From NCBI GenBank assembly GCA_014860445.1, contig JACZJT010000037.1, positions 1 through 57,274 on the forward strand: a DNA stretch of 57,274 nt, in the 5' to 3' direction. The stretch is from Burkholderiales bacterium (lineage in GTDB: Bacteria > Pseudomonadota > Gammaproteobacteria > Burkholderiales > SG8-39). Of the stretch, positions 1 through 8,673 are shown in pieces. Within the stretch, counting starts at the first letter, position 1, and each line of letters opens with the position of its first letter. A model generated the notes under the pieces. The model was not told the DNA's origin. It saw nothing but the letters and a program-made list of their open reading frames with translations, and ran no database searches. The position numbers and the translations under genes are program-made.

Positions 1-651
1 ATCATGTTCGTAGCGTTCATGCTCGCGCTGATGACCACCACCACCGCGAACACCCTGATCGTCAACAGCATCTCTCCGCTGTTCACCGCACTGCTCGCGC
101 GCGCGGTTCTGCGCGAGCCGATCGCGCCGCGCACCTGGATAGCGATCGCACTCGCCATGGCCGGCATGCTGTGGATGTTCGGTTCGCGTTTCGCCGCCGG
201 CGAGACGCGCCACGTCGCCGGAATGCTGATCGCCCTGGCCGTGCCCATGGCTGCTGCGGTCAACCTGGTCACGCTGAAGCACGCCGGCCGCACGGTCGAT
301 CTCGTCCCGGCAGTGCTCCTCGGCGCCGTGTTCTCCGCTGCTGTTACCCTGCCCTACGCGCTTCCTTTCAGCGCGAACGCGCACGACCTGGCACTGCTCG
401 CCGTGCTCGGCTGCCTGCAACTCGGCCTGCCGTGCATGCTGATGGTGCGCGCCAGCCCGCATCTGTCGGCGCCAGAGATCGCACTGCTCGCCCTGCTTGA
501 AGTGGTGCTTGGCCCGCTGTGGGCCTGGCTGGGCGCAGGCGAAGCCCCGGCGCTGGCCACGCTGGCGGGCGGCGCGCTGGTGATCACAGCGCTACTGTTG
601 AACGAACTCGCCGCGCTGCGCGCGCGCGCGCGGCACAAGGCCGCCACCTAG
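1..651 (+). CDS. EamA/DMT-family permease, 3' part
   Basis: Inner-membrane permease of the drug/metabolite transporter (EamA) superfamily; the substrate cannot be told. The frame is open from the window edge (ATC precedes the first ATG at position 4). The 215 residues visible are almost wholly hydrophobic, with about seven to eight membrane segments. Family members usually have ten segments in about 290 residues, so roughly the first 75 residues lie outside the window. The pattern of an ILREP-like sequence (VLREPIAP) followed by a short helix and a second half-repeat fits EamA. It ends 106 nt before the RND adaptor gene and need not be co-transcribed with it. The family call is firm; the 5' end is missing only because of the window edge. 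Confidence 0.8.
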   Translation: MMFVAFMLALMTTTTANTLIVNSISPLFTALLARAVLREPIAPRTWIAIALAMAGMLWMFGSRFAAGETRHVAGMLIALAVPMAAAVNLVTLKHAGRTVDLVPAVLLGAVFSAAVTLPYALPFSANAHDLALLAVLGCLQLGLPCMLMVRASPHLSAPEIALLALLEVVLGPLWAWLGAGEAPALATLAGGALVITALLLNELAALRARARHKAAT

Positions 652-757
652 CACAGTCCTGCACCAGGGCAACAGGTCGACAGGTCAGCAGGTATACTGC
701 GCGGTGTTTCGACACCATCGCCGCCATGCAGTACAGGGCGCAAAATACGGGAAAAGG

Positions 758-1831
758 ATGAAACTCATCAACGCGGGGGCGCTGGCGCTGACGGCTCTGC
801 TTGCGGCAGGCTGCGGCAAGGCGCCGCCTCCCAAAGCCGAGGAAATGCGCCTGGTGCGGGTATTCAAGGTCGGGCCCGTAGCGCGCACGCACACGGTCGA
901 ATTTCCCGGCGACGTCCGCGCACGCTTTGAAACGCGCCTGGGCTTTCGCGTTCCCGGCAAGATCCTCGAGCGGCTGGTCGAGGTCGGCACCAGGGTGCAT
1001 GCCGGCCAAGCGATCGCTCGCCTCGACGCCCGCGACTTCGAACTTGCGGCCGCGAGCGCGAAAGCGCAGGTGGCGCAGTTCGAGGCCGACAGGATCCTGG
1101 CCGCGGCGGATCTTGCGCGCTTTCGCGAGCTGCGCTCGAAAAACTTCATCAGCCAGGCCGAACTGGAGCGGCGGCAGAGCCTGCTCGACACCACGTCTGC
1201 GCGCCTCGACGCTGCGCGGGCGCAGGCAAGCCAGGCGGCGAACCTGGCCGGCTACGCACTACTCGCTGCGGACACCGCCGGCGTGATCACCGCGATTGAA
1301 GCTGAAGCCGGCCAGGTGGTCAGCGCCGGGCAGACGGTGGCGCGGCTCGCGCGCCCGGGCGACCGGGAAATAGCGATAGCCGTGCCCGAATCCCAGCGCG
1401 AACAGCTCGCGCAGGCAGGCGAATTCGCCATCACGCTGAACGCCTTGAGCGGACGCCGCTGGGCCGGCCGTTTGCGCGAAGTTGCCCCTGCCGCCGATCC
1501 GGCCACGCGCACCTATGGCGCGCGCATCACCATCCTCCAGCCGGGCGACGAGGTCGAACTGGGCATGAGCGCACGCGTCGAGGTACGCTTTGCAGCACGC
1601 GATACACGCATAGAGCTGCCGGTGGCGGCGATCTACTCCAAGGGCGATACGCCCAACGTTTGGCTGGTCGACGGCAGCGGCAGCGTGCGTTTGCAGCCGG
1701 TCAAGGTAGGCGGGCTCGCCGGCGAGCATGTGCTCATCGACTCGGGCCTGAATCCCGGCGACACGGTGGTGATCGCCGGCGCGCAGATGCTGCACGCCGG
1801 CGAGCGCGTGCGCACGATCGGCGGCAAGTAA
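758..1831 (+). CDS. RND efflux periplasmic adaptor lipoprotein
   Basis: Membrane-fusion (HlyD/AcrA-type) adaptor that would link an inner-membrane RND pump to an outer-membrane channel. The ATG at 758 follows a purine-rich GGGAAAAGG. It begins a lipoprotein signal: positive MKLIN, a hydrophobic stretch, then the lipobox LAAGC, so the mature protein should be lipid-anchored at that cysteine. Next come a beta-barrel/lipoyl half (residues about 45-90), a coiled-coil hairpin rich in Ala, Glu and Arg (about 90-160), the second lipoyl half and a C-terminal barrel with a GERVRTIGGK end. It encodes 357 aa, normal for the family. A longer reading from 704 exists but lacks a signal peptide. The pump gene starts 9 nt after the stop codon, so the pair is surely an operon. 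No outer-membrane factor gene is visible. Confidence 0.9.
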   Translation: MKLINAGALALTALLAAGCGKAPPPKAEEMRLVRVFKVGPVARTHTVEFPGDVRARFETRLGFRVPGKILERLVEVGTRVHAGQAIARLDARDFELAAASAKAQVAQFEADRILAAADLARFRELRSKNFISQAELERRQSLLDTTSARLDAARAQASQAANLAGYALLAADTAGVITAIEAEAGQVVSAGQTVARLARPGDREIAIAVPESQREQLAQAGEFAITLNALSGRRWAGRLREVAPAADPATRTYGARITILQPGDEVELGMSARVEVRFAARDTRIELPVAAIYSKGDTPNVWLVDGSGSVRLQPVKVGGLAGEHVLIDSGLNPGDTVVIAGAQMLHAGERVRTIGGK

Positions 1832-1840
1832 GCAGCAGGC

Positions 1841-4800
1841 GTGGAACAAAACAGCTTCAACCTGTCGGCCGCCGCACTCAAGTATCGGGAACTCACGCTG
1901 TTCTTCCTGATCGCCATCGCCATCGGCGGGGTCGGTGCGTACTTTCAGCTCGGCCAGCGCGAAGACCCGGACTTCACTTTTCGCGCAATGGTGATCCGCA
2001 CGCTGTGGCCGGGCGCCTCCGCCGAGCAGGTCGACCTGCAGGTTACCGACCGCATCGAGAAGAAGCTGCAGGAGACGCCCTATTACAAGTTCACGCGCAG
2101 CTACTCCAAGCCGGGCGAGTCGCTCATCATCCTCGAGCTCAAGGACACTGCGGCACCCAAGGACGTGCCCGGCATCTGGTACCAGGTGCGCAAGAAAGTC
2201 GGCGACATCCGCGTAAGCCTGCCGGCAGAGGTCATAGGACCGTTCTTCAACGACGAGTTCGGTGACGTGTTCGGATCGATCTATGCCTTCACCGGCGACG
2301 GCTACAACCATTCCGAGTTGCGCGACTACGTCGAGCGCGTGCGCCAGGAATTGCTGCGCCTGCCCAATGTGTCGAAGATCGAGCTGATAGGCGTGCAGGA
2401 CGACAAGATCTACATCGAACTCTCGACGATGAAGCTGGCCAGCCTGGGCGTAGACCCGGCGCTCATCGCGCAGGCGCTCGCCACGCAGAACGCGATCGTC
2501 AGCCCTGGCAGCGTGGAGACGAAGAACAGCTCGGTCGCGCTGCGCGTCAGCGGGCAGCTGGATTCGGAAGCGGCCGTCGCCGGACTGCTGCTGCGCGTGC
2601 CGGGCTCAAGCGGCGCGCAGACGCTGCGCCTGGGCGACATCGCCACGGTGAAGCGGGGCTACGCCGATCCCCCGGTATCGAGGATGCGCTATGGCGGCAA
2701 AGAGGCGATCGCGCTGGCCGTGTCCATGGTCCCCAACGGTGACGTACTCCAGCTCGGCCGCGACCTGAAGAACGCCATGGCGCGCATCAAGGCCAGCCTG
2801 CCGGTGGGCATCGCGTTCGGCCAGGTGTCCGACCAGCCCGCGGTGGTAAAGAATGCGGTGGGCGAGTTCATGGCTTCCCTCCTTGAAGCCGTGGCGATCG
2901 TGCTGGTCGTGTCTTTCCTGTCGCTAGGCGCGCGCACCGGCCTGGTGGTCGCGCTGACCATCCCGCTGGTGCTGGCGGCCACCTTTCTCGCCATGCGCTT
3001 CTTCGGCATCGACCTGCACCGCATATCGACGGGCGCGCTGATCATTTCGCTCGGCCTGCTGGTGGACGATGCGATGATCGCGGTCGAGATGATGGCGCGC
3101 AAGCTGGAAGAAGGTTTCGACATGCTGCGCGCGGCGACCTTCGCGTATACCTCGACCGCCTTCCCCATGCTGTCGGGCACCATCGTCACCGCGGCGGGCT
3201 TCCTGCCGATCGCCACCGCCAAGTCGACCACCGGCGAATACACATTCGGCATTTTCGCCGTGACCACCATGGCGCTGCTGATTTCCTGGTTCGCCGCGGT
3301 CATTGCCACGCCCTTCATCGGTTCCTACCTGCTGAAGGAACACAAAGCCGAGGAAGGCCTGCGCGACGTGTTCGATAAACCGTTCTACGCGCGGCTGCGC
3401 GCTGTGATCGACTGGTGCATCGCACAGCGCAAGACGGTAATCGCCGCTACCGTACTGACCTTCGTGCTGGGCGTACTCGGCATGGGGCTCACCGAGAAGC
3501 AGTTTTTCCCCTCTTCCAACCGCATCGAGGTCATGGTCGAGCTGTGGCTGCCCGAGGGCAGCTCGATCGAGGCGACCGAGCGCGAGGCGGCGCGGCTCGA
3601 AGCGAAACTCGCCAACGATCCCGACGTGGCGACCTACGTCACTTACGTAGGCAACGGCTCGCCGCGCTTCTTCCTGTCGCTCGACCAGCAGCTGTTCCGC
3701 ACCAACTTCGCCCAGCTGGTCGTGCTCACCAGGAGCCTGGCGGGTCGCGAGCGCGTGGTCGAGCGCCTGCGCAAGGCCATGGACGAAAAGTTCCCCGGCA
3801 TCCGCGGCCGCGTCAACCGCGTTCCCCTCGGCCCGCCGGTCAACTACCCGGTGCAGTTCCGCGTCACCGGCGCGGACACCGCACAGCTGAAGACGATAGC
3901 CGAGCGCGTGGCCGAACGCGTGCGCGCCAATGCGCACACCCACGACGTCAATTTCGACTGGGGCGAGCGCGTGCTCGCGCTGCACGTCGAGGTCGACCAG
4001 GAAAAAGCGCGCGCACTGGGCGTGAATTCGCAGAGCGTAGCGCGCGCTACGGCGTTGGTAACCAGCGGCGTGCCGATCGGCGTGTACCGCGACAACGACC
4101 GATTGATCGATGTACTGCTGCGCGCCCCGGCGGCCGAACGGGGAACGCTCGAAGCGCTCGCCCAAACCAGCGTGCTCACCGCCAGCGGGCGCGCCGTGCC
4201 ACTCGAACAGGTGGCGGCGACAAGCACGGCAATGGAGGAGCCGATCATCTGGCGCCGCGCGCGCGAACTGACGCTTACCGTGCGTGCGGATATCGACGAC
4301 GGCGTGCAGGCACCGGACGTGAGCACGGCGATCGACCACACGCTGAACGGGATTCGGACTGCGCTGCCGGCGGGCTATCGCGTCGAGATCGGCGGCGCCT
4401 GGGAAGAGAACCTCAAGGCCGAGAGTTCGATCGCCGCCGGCATGCCGCTGCTGGCAGTGGTGGTGCTGGGCATGCTGATGCTGCAGCTGAAGAGTTTTTC
4501 GCGCACCTTCATGGTGGTGCTGACCGCGCCCCTGGGCGTGGTCGGCGTGGCGATCGCGCTGCTGGTGTTCCGCCAGCCCTTCGGCTTCGTCGCGCTGCTC
4601 GGGGTCATTGCGCTGGCCGGCATGATCATGCGCAACGCGGTCATCCTGGTCGATCAGATCGAACAGGATGTCGCAGCCGGCCAACCGGAGTGGATCGCCA
4701 TCCGCGAAGCCGCCGTGCGCCGCTTCCGGCCCATCGTGTTGACCGCGGCCGCGGCCGTGCTGGCGATGATTCCACTCGCGCGCAGCGTGCTGTGGGGGCC

Positions 4801-4906
4801 GATGGCATTTGCCATCATGGGAGGGCTGATCGTCGCGACGGTGCTGACCCTGGTCTTCGTGCCCGCGCTGTACGCGGCCTGGTTTCGCGTGCAGCGTCCG
4901 GCCTGA
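1841..4906 (+). CDS. RND multidrug efflux permease
   Basis: Proton-driven resistance-nodulation-division pump of the inner membrane, 1021 aa, the usual length. The start is a GTG 9 nt after the adaptor stop. The first transmembrane helix is followed by a periplasmic porter domain carrying the family's EDPDF and RTLWPGASAEQV motifs. The TM4 acidic pair used for proton relay is present as VDD (D409 and D410). The second half repeats the layout with a TM7-TM12 block (LLAVVVLGMLMLQLKSF onward). It resembles HAE1-type pumps more than heavy-metal pumps, because the metal-binding Met/Glu set of CusA is not evident. Substrates cannot be predicted. The next gene (RidA-like) is 109 nt away across a hairpin, so the transcription unit probably ends here. 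Confidence 0.93.
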   Translation: MEQNSFNLSAAALKYRELTLFFLIAIAIGGVGAYFQLGQREDPDFTFRAMVIRTLWPGASAEQVDLQVTDRIEKKLQETPYYKFTRSYSKPGESLIILELKDTAAPKDVPGIWYQVRKKVGDIRVSLPAEVIGPFFNDEFGDVFGSIYAFTGDGYNHSELRDYVERVRQELLRLPNVSKIELIGVQDDKIYIELSTMKLASLGVDPALIAQALATQNAIVSPGSVETKNSSVALRVSGQLDSEAAVAGLLLRVPGSSGAQTLRLGDIATVKRGYADPPVSRMRYGGKEAIALAVSMVPNGDVLQLGRDLKNAMARIKASLPVGIAFGQVSDQPAVVKNAVGEFMASLLEAVAIVLVVSFLSLGARTGLVVALTIPLVLAATFLAMRFFGIDLHRISTGALIISLGLLVDDAMIAVEMMARKLEEGFDMLRAATFAYTSTAFPMLSGTIVTAAGFLPIATAKSTTGEYTFGIFAVTTMALLISWFAAVIATPFIGSYLLKEHKAEEGLRDVFDKPFYARLRAVIDWCIAQRKTVIAATVLTFVLGVLGMGLTEKQFFPSSNRIEVMVELWLPEGSSIEATEREAARLEAKLANDPDVATYVTYVGNGSPRFFLSLDQQLFRTNFAQLVVLTRSLAGRERVVERLRKAMDEKFPGIRGRVNRVPLGPPVNYPVQFRVTGADTAQLKTIAERVAERVRANAHTHDVNFDWGERVLALHVEVDQEKARALGVNSQSVARATALVTSGVPIGVYRDNDRLIDVLLRAPAAERGTLEALAQTSVLTASGRAVPLEQVAATSTAMEEPIIWRRARELTLTVRADIDDGVQAPDVSTAIDHTLNGIRTALPAGYRVEIGGAWEENLKAESSIAAGMPLLAVVVLGMLMLQLKSFSRTFMVVLTAPLGVVGVAIALLVFRQPFGFVALLGVIALAGMIMRNAVILVDQIEQDVAAGQPEWIAIREAAVRRFRPIVLTAAAAVLAMIPLARSVLWGPMAFAIMGGLIVATVLTLVFVPALYAAWFRVQRPA

Positions 4907-4935
4907 CACCGGTCCCGCCCCGGGCTGTGCAGTTC

Positions 4936-4962
4936 CGCGTCCGCCAACGGCGGTTGGACGCG
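4936..4962 (+). terminator. hairpin after the RND pump gene
   Basis: CGCGTCC (4936-4942) pairs with GGACGCG (4956-4962), with a further GCC/GGC pairing inside. It lies 30 nt after the pump stop codon. A short TTGTTGTT stretch follows about 8 nt later, so this may be an imperfect intrinsic terminator. Confidence 0.35.
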
Positions 4963-5015
4963 ACGCGCCATTGTTGTTAGTCTAGCGAACGAAAATTTGA
5001 GGCCCCGGGGAAAAC

Positions 5016-5420
5016 GTGTCGCGCAGACTGATCAGCTCAGGTTCAACATTCGAAGCGCAGATCGGGTACTCTCGCGCCGTGGTCGACGGCGCATGGGTCT
5101 TCGTCTCCGGAACCACCGGCTTCGATTACCGGACCATGACCATCGCCGAGGACGTCGTCACCCAGGCCGATCAATGCATGCAGAACATCGCCGGCGCGCT
5201 GCAGCAAGCCGGGTCGTGTCTGGAGGACGTCGTCCGCGTGACCTACATACTGCCGGCTGCCGCGGAGTTCGAGCAATGCTGGCCGGTGCTGCGCAAGTAC
5301 TTCGGCGACATCCGGCCGGCGGCGACCATGATTTCTGCGGGCCTGGCCGATCCGCGAATCCGCATCGAAATCGAGGTCACCGCAAGAAAGCGTTCTGTCG
5401 ATCAGGGGGAAATGGCGTGA
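5016..5420 (+). CDS. RidA/YjgF-family protein
   Basis: Small trimeric Rid-fold protein, 134 aa; the family hydrolyses reactive enamines/imines or binds small ligands. The GTG start at 5016 follows GGGGAAAAC. The fold signatures are present: SGTTGFDYRTM near residue 30, a Q-x-x-x-x-x-N-I-x-x-A-L helix, and a C-terminal IRIEIEVTARK strand. By hand alignment, the arginine that binds substrate carboxylate in true RidA (Arg105 of the E. coli protein) is replaced by leucine here (AGLADPRIRIEIE). It therefore probably belongs to one of the Rid subfamilies that lack deaminase activity. A cyclase gene follows after 43 nt, and whether the two are linked is unknown. Confidence 0.85.
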   Translation: MSRRLISSGSTFEAQIGYSRAVVDGAWVFVSGTTGFDYRTMTIAEDVVTQADQCMQNIAGALQQAGSCLEDVVRVTYILPAAAEFEQCWPVLRKYFGDIRPAATMISAGLADPRIRIEIEVTARKRSVDQGEMA

Positions 5421-5463
5421 TGGCAACAGGCGGAACACTCGAAACCTCGCGCGGCACGCAGCA

Positions 5464-6711
5464 TTGAACCTGTCGGTTCTCCACACCTTCCGGCCTGCAA
5501 TCGCGCCGGCCGCAGTCCTCTTGCTCACGGCGCTCGCGCTCGTGGCCGGCCCCGCATTGCCGCCGTCTCTCTCCGGCCTGAAGACACTGGGACCCTATGT
5601 GGTGCTGCTCTTGGGTACCGTCATGGGCTGGTGGTTCAATCGCGGCCGCACCTTTATCGCGCTAGCGTCACTGCTCGCGGCGTTCGCCGGCCACGACCTC
5701 GCGCTTGATATCGGCGCCACCAGTTTCGCCGCACATGCCGTATTCACCGCGGCAGCGATACTCGTCCCGCTCAACTTTCTGCTGGCACTTGTTTTCCCCG
5801 AGCGCGGCGTGTCCCACCACTTCAACTACCGCTGGCTCATGCTGGCCGTGGTGGAAATCGTGTTCGTCGCCTGGGTCGCCAGCGCCGGCCGCAGCGATCT
5901 GTCGGGCATGGTGTGGCAGGATCTGCTCACGAACTGGCTGTTCCGATCCCCGCCGACACCGCCCCTGGGAAGGCTGCTGTTCACCGCGGCTTTCGTCGCC
6001 GCCGTGGTCCGAACCTGGCCGAAAGATGCGGCGGCGGAAACACGCCCGCTCGACATCGGCCTGGCCGGCGCGCTGGCTGCGTTTTTCATCGCCTGCGAAT
6101 GGGTGAATACGCCGGGCGCCTTCGAGGCTTTCATGATGGCATCGGGCGTCATTCTGCTGGTGTCGCTGCTGCAGGAATCCCACCGCCTCGCGTTCCGCGA
6201 CGAACTGACCGGCCTGCCCAGCCGGCGCGCGCTGGAGGAGCGGCTGCACGGCCTGGGTCCGACGCACGCGATTGCGATGCTGGACGTAGACCATTTCAAG
6301 AATTTCAACGACACGCATGGCCACGACATCGGCGATCAGGTGCTCCGGCTGGTGGCCGCGCGCCTGGCGCAGGCGCAGGGCGGGGGCACGGCCTACCGTT
6401 ACGGCGGCGAGGAGTTCTGCATTCTGTTTCCCGAGCTGGGCCTGGCCGAGGCTTTGCCGCACGTCGAAAAGATCCGCGCCGGGATCGCCGCATACAAGAT
6501 GGCGGTGCGCCGCTCAGACCGCCCGACGGACCCAGAGGCCGGAACCAGGCTGCGCCAGCTGCGCTCGCCCGAGAAGACGCTGTCGGTGACGGTGAGCATC
6601 GGCATCGCCGAGCCCGACGACCAGCGCGCGACCCCCGCCGAGGTACTGGTGGCCGCCGACCGCGCGCTGTACCGGGCGAAACAGGCTGGAAGAAACCGGG
6701 TCAGCAGTTGA
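5464..6711 (+). CDS. membrane diguanylate cyclase (GGDEF)
   Basis: Predicted to make cyclic di-GMP from two GTP at the inner membrane. The N-terminal 240 residues hold about six to seven hydrophobic segments (a MASE-like sensor of unassigned type). A GGDEF domain follows, from ELTGLPSRRALEER to the C terminus. The active-site motif is GGEEF at residues 314-318, within YRYGGEEFCILFPE, a functional variant. No RxxD inhibitory site is visible just upstream of it, so product inhibition may be weak. A basic insert of about 25 residues lies between the YKMAVRRSDRP helix and the VSIGIAEP strand. The start is uncertain: the frame opens with TTG at 5464, poorly supported by a ribosome site, and no nearby ATG preserves the first membrane segment. 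Confidence 0.88.
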   Translation: MNLSVLHTFRPAIAPAAVLLLTALALVAGPALPPSLSGLKTLGPYVVLLLGTVMGWWFNRGRTFIALASLLAAFAGHDLALDIGATSFAAHAVFTAAAILVPLNFLLALVFPERGVSHHFNYRWLMLAVVEIVFVAWVASAGRSDLSGMVWQDLLTNWLFRSPPTPPLGRLLFTAAFVAAVVRTWPKDAAAETRPLDIGLAGALAAFFIACEWVNTPGAFEAFMMASGVILLVSLLQESHRLAFRDELTGLPSRRALEERLHGLGPTHAIAMLDVDHFKNFNDTHGHDIGDQVLRLVAARLAQAQGGGTAYRYGGEEFCILFPELGLAEALPHVEKIRAGIAAYKMAVRRSDRPTDPEAGTRLRQLRSPEKTLSVTVSIGIAEPDDQRATPAEVLVAADRALYRAKQAGRNRVSS

Positions 6712-6729
6712 TCAGCGCCGGCGCGGTCC

Positions 6730-6744
6730 CCGGCCAGCGGCCGG
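6730..6744. terminator. hairpin between convergent genes
   Basis: CCGGCC-AGC-GGCCGG is a compact 6-bp GC stem in the 90-nt gap between the convergent cyclase and dctM genes. There is no clear T tract, so its role as a terminator is only suggested by position. Confidence 0.3.
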
Positions 6745-6801
6745 ATCCGCTGGGCGTATAGGCGCATGCATAGGCGGAGGCAGGGCGGAGAAAAGCCCAA
6801 T

Positions 6802-8106
6802 TCACTTGACCAGGGTCGGCATGAGCGTGCGCGGCAGCCACAGCATTGCGTCGGGAACCAGGATCACGAACACCAGCACGAGTATCATCGGAATGAACAG
6901 GATCAGCGTGTCCCTGACCGCCTGCTTGATCTTGATTCCGCCGATGGTGCACGAAATCATCAGGCATAGCCCGTAGGGCGGGGTCACCAGCCCGTAGGCG
7001 ATCGAGATGACGCCGATGATGGCGAAATGGATCGGGTGCATGCCGACGCTCTCGGCCAGCGGCGACAGTATGGTGCCGACGATGATGATCGCCGGAATGG
7101 CATCGATGAAACAGCCGATCACCAGGAAGCAGAGCGCGGTGATGAAGGCCACGCTGGTGATGCCCCCGCCCCAGCCCGACACCATGTCCACGAACAGCTG
7201 CGGGATGTGAAAGTACGCGAGCAGCCAGCCGAACGCCGAGGCCGTGCCGATGCAAAACAGCGAAATGGCGGCAAAGCGTCCGGAGTCGTACATGGCTGCG
7301 CGCAATTGACTCGGCCCCAGGCGGCGATAGACGAATACGCCCAGCGCCATGGCATAGAGCACGGCTACCACCGACGCCTCGGTCGGGGTGAACAAGCCGC
7401 CTACGATGCCGCCGACTATGATCCCCGGGGTGAGTATCGGCAGGATTGCCTGCCCGGCTGCAGAAAACAGTTCGCGCCGGGTGGGCTTGGCGTAGACCGG
7501 GTAGTTGCGCCGCTTGGCGTAAATATAGACCACCGCCATGAAGGAGAGCCCCATCATCGCCCCGGGCAGCACCCCGGCGAGAAACAGGCCGCCGATCGAC
7601 ACCGATATGACCCCGCCCCATACCACCATCAGTATGCTGGGCGGTATGATCACGCCCATCACCGCCGCGCAGGCGACCAGCGACACCGCGAATTCGATAT
7701 CGTAGCCCTGCTTTTTCATCGCCGGGATAAGCACGCCGCCGACGCCCGCGGCCTCCGCGGTGCTCGAGCCGGAGATGCCGGCGAAGAGCATGCTCACCAG
7801 CACGCTCACATGGCCCAGTCCGCCCGGCAGCCAGCCGACCAGGACGCGCGACAAATTGATCAGCTTGTCGGTAATGCCCGCAGCGTTCATCAGGTTGGCG
7901 GCCAGCATGAAAAACGGGATCGACAGCAGCAGGAACGAGTTGTAGGACTTCAGCATCTCGTTCAACAGCAGGAACGGCGTGAGCCGCTCGTCGATGAAGA
8001 ACACCGGAACGCAGGCGAGCCCCAGCGCGAACGCGACCGGCACGCGCACGACCACCAGCAGCGTGAACAACCCGAACAGTATCAATGCAACTTCAGTCGG
8101 ACCCAT
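6802..8106 (-). CDS. dctM: TRAP transporter large permease (DctM)
   Basis: Large membrane subunit of a tripartite ATP-independent periplasmic (TRAP) transporter, which imports organic acids using a sodium gradient. At 434 aa with about 12 hydrophobic segments it has the standard DctM size. Recognisable family stretches include FAGISGSSTAEAAGVG, IPPSILMVVWGG and the VTPPYGLCLMISCTIG loop near the end. It is the last gene of the minus-strand catabolic operon. Its start overlaps the end of dctQ by 14 nt, implying coupled translation. The neighbours (uronate dehydrogenase homologue, dehydratase, DapA-type lyase) suggest that the cargo is a sugar acid. Confidence 0.94.
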   Translation of the reverse strand: MGPTEVALILFGLFTLLVVVRVPVAFALGLACVPVFFIDERLTPFLLLNEMLKSYNSFLLLSIPFFMLAANLMNAAGITDKLINLSRVLVGWLPGGLGHVSVLVSMLFAGISGSSTAEAAGVGGVLIPAMKKQGYDIEFAVSLVACAAVMGVIIPPSILMVVWGGVISVSIGGLFLAGVLPGAMMGLSFMAVVYIYAKRRNYPVYAKPTRRELFSAAGQAILPILTPGIIVGGIVGGLFTPTEASVVAVLYAMALGVFVYRRLGPSQLRAAMYDSGRFAAISLFCIGTASAFGWLLAYFHIPQLFVDMVSGWGGGITSVAFITALCFLVIGCFIDAIPAIIIVGTILSPLAESVGMHPIHFAIIGVISIAYGLVTPPYGLCLMISCTIGGIKIKQAVRDTLILFIPMILVLVFVILVPDAMLWLPRTLMPTLVK

Positions 8107-8593
8107 GTTCGCTCGCTTGGCCTTGTTTCATCAGCTGGAAGTCGTCGTAGAACTTCTCCAGGGTGAACACAACCCAGGTAAGGCCTGCGACCGGCCAGGC
8201 GATGTGGATGGTGACCATGTTGATTCCGGTCAATTCAGAACTCTGGTCGTAGCCGAATTCGGCAAACCTCCAGCCGAAGGCGAGAAAAATAATCGCGACC
8301 AGAAATACCGCGCCGTGCACCACCATGCGGCTCAAGGCCAGGCCGACCGCGGTTTTCGGATGCGGCAGCACATCGACGTCGAAGTGCGTGCCGTCGCGCA
8401 CGGCGATGCTGGCGCCCAGCATGATGATCCAGATCAGGCAGAATCGCGCCATCTCTTCGGTCCAGATATAGTTCGGAACGCTGTCGCTGTAGCGGGCGAG
8501 GACCTGCATGGTCACCGGCAGGATCAATATGGCGATCAGCAGGGTCAGCAGAATTTGCAGGCCGCGGTAGATCCAGTCTATGAGTTTTCGCAT
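8093..8593 (-). CDS. dctQ: TRAP transporter small permease (DctQ)
   Basis: Small membrane subunit of the TRAP transporter, 166 aa with four hydrophobic segments, which bridges the large permease and the docked binding protein. The sequence runs from MRKLIDWIYRGLQ through YIWTEEMARFCLIW (the characteristic E-E-x-x-R helix) to a fourth segment, IHIAWPVAGLTWVVF, before a short charged C terminus. It overlaps dctM by 14 nt. It is separated from dctP by 80 nt that contain a very strong GC hairpin. Confidence 0.92.
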   Translation of the reverse strand: MRKLIDWIYRGLQILLTLLIAILILPVTMQVLARYSDSVPNYIWTEEMARFCLIWIIMLGASIAVRDGTHFDVDVLPHPKTAVGLALSRMVVHGAVFLVAIIFLAFGWRFAEFGYDQSSELTGINMVTIHIAWPVAGLTWVVFTLEKFYDDFQLMKQGQASEHGSD

Positions 8594-8617
8594 CGCATTC
8601 CAGACGAATGGCTGAAC

Positions 8618-8656
8618 GCGGGGGGGCGCCGCCGCTACGGCGCAACGCCCCCCCGC
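8618..8656 (-). terminator. strong GC hairpin between dctP and dctQ
   Basis: An 11-bp perfect stem containing seven consecutive G:C pairs (8618-8628 with 8646-8656) encloses a second GCCG/CGGC hairpin (8631-8641). It lies directly between the binding-protein gene and the two permease genes. There is no T tract on the transcribed side, so it is more likely an mRNA-stabilising or attenuating structure. Such a structure would keep the binding protein in excess over the permease. Confidence 0.6.
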
Positions 8657-8673
8657 CGAACCGGGCGGGACTT

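Noticed and set aside
2924-4909. 661-codon minus-strand frame opposite the RND pump, with a 521-codon plus-strand frame (3415-4980)
   Set aside because: Both are shadows of the pump gene, whose motifs and length are unambiguous.
7027-8166. 379-codon plus-strand frame opposite dctM
   Set aside because: Antisense to a complete DctM; low-complexity His/Arg/Asp composition.
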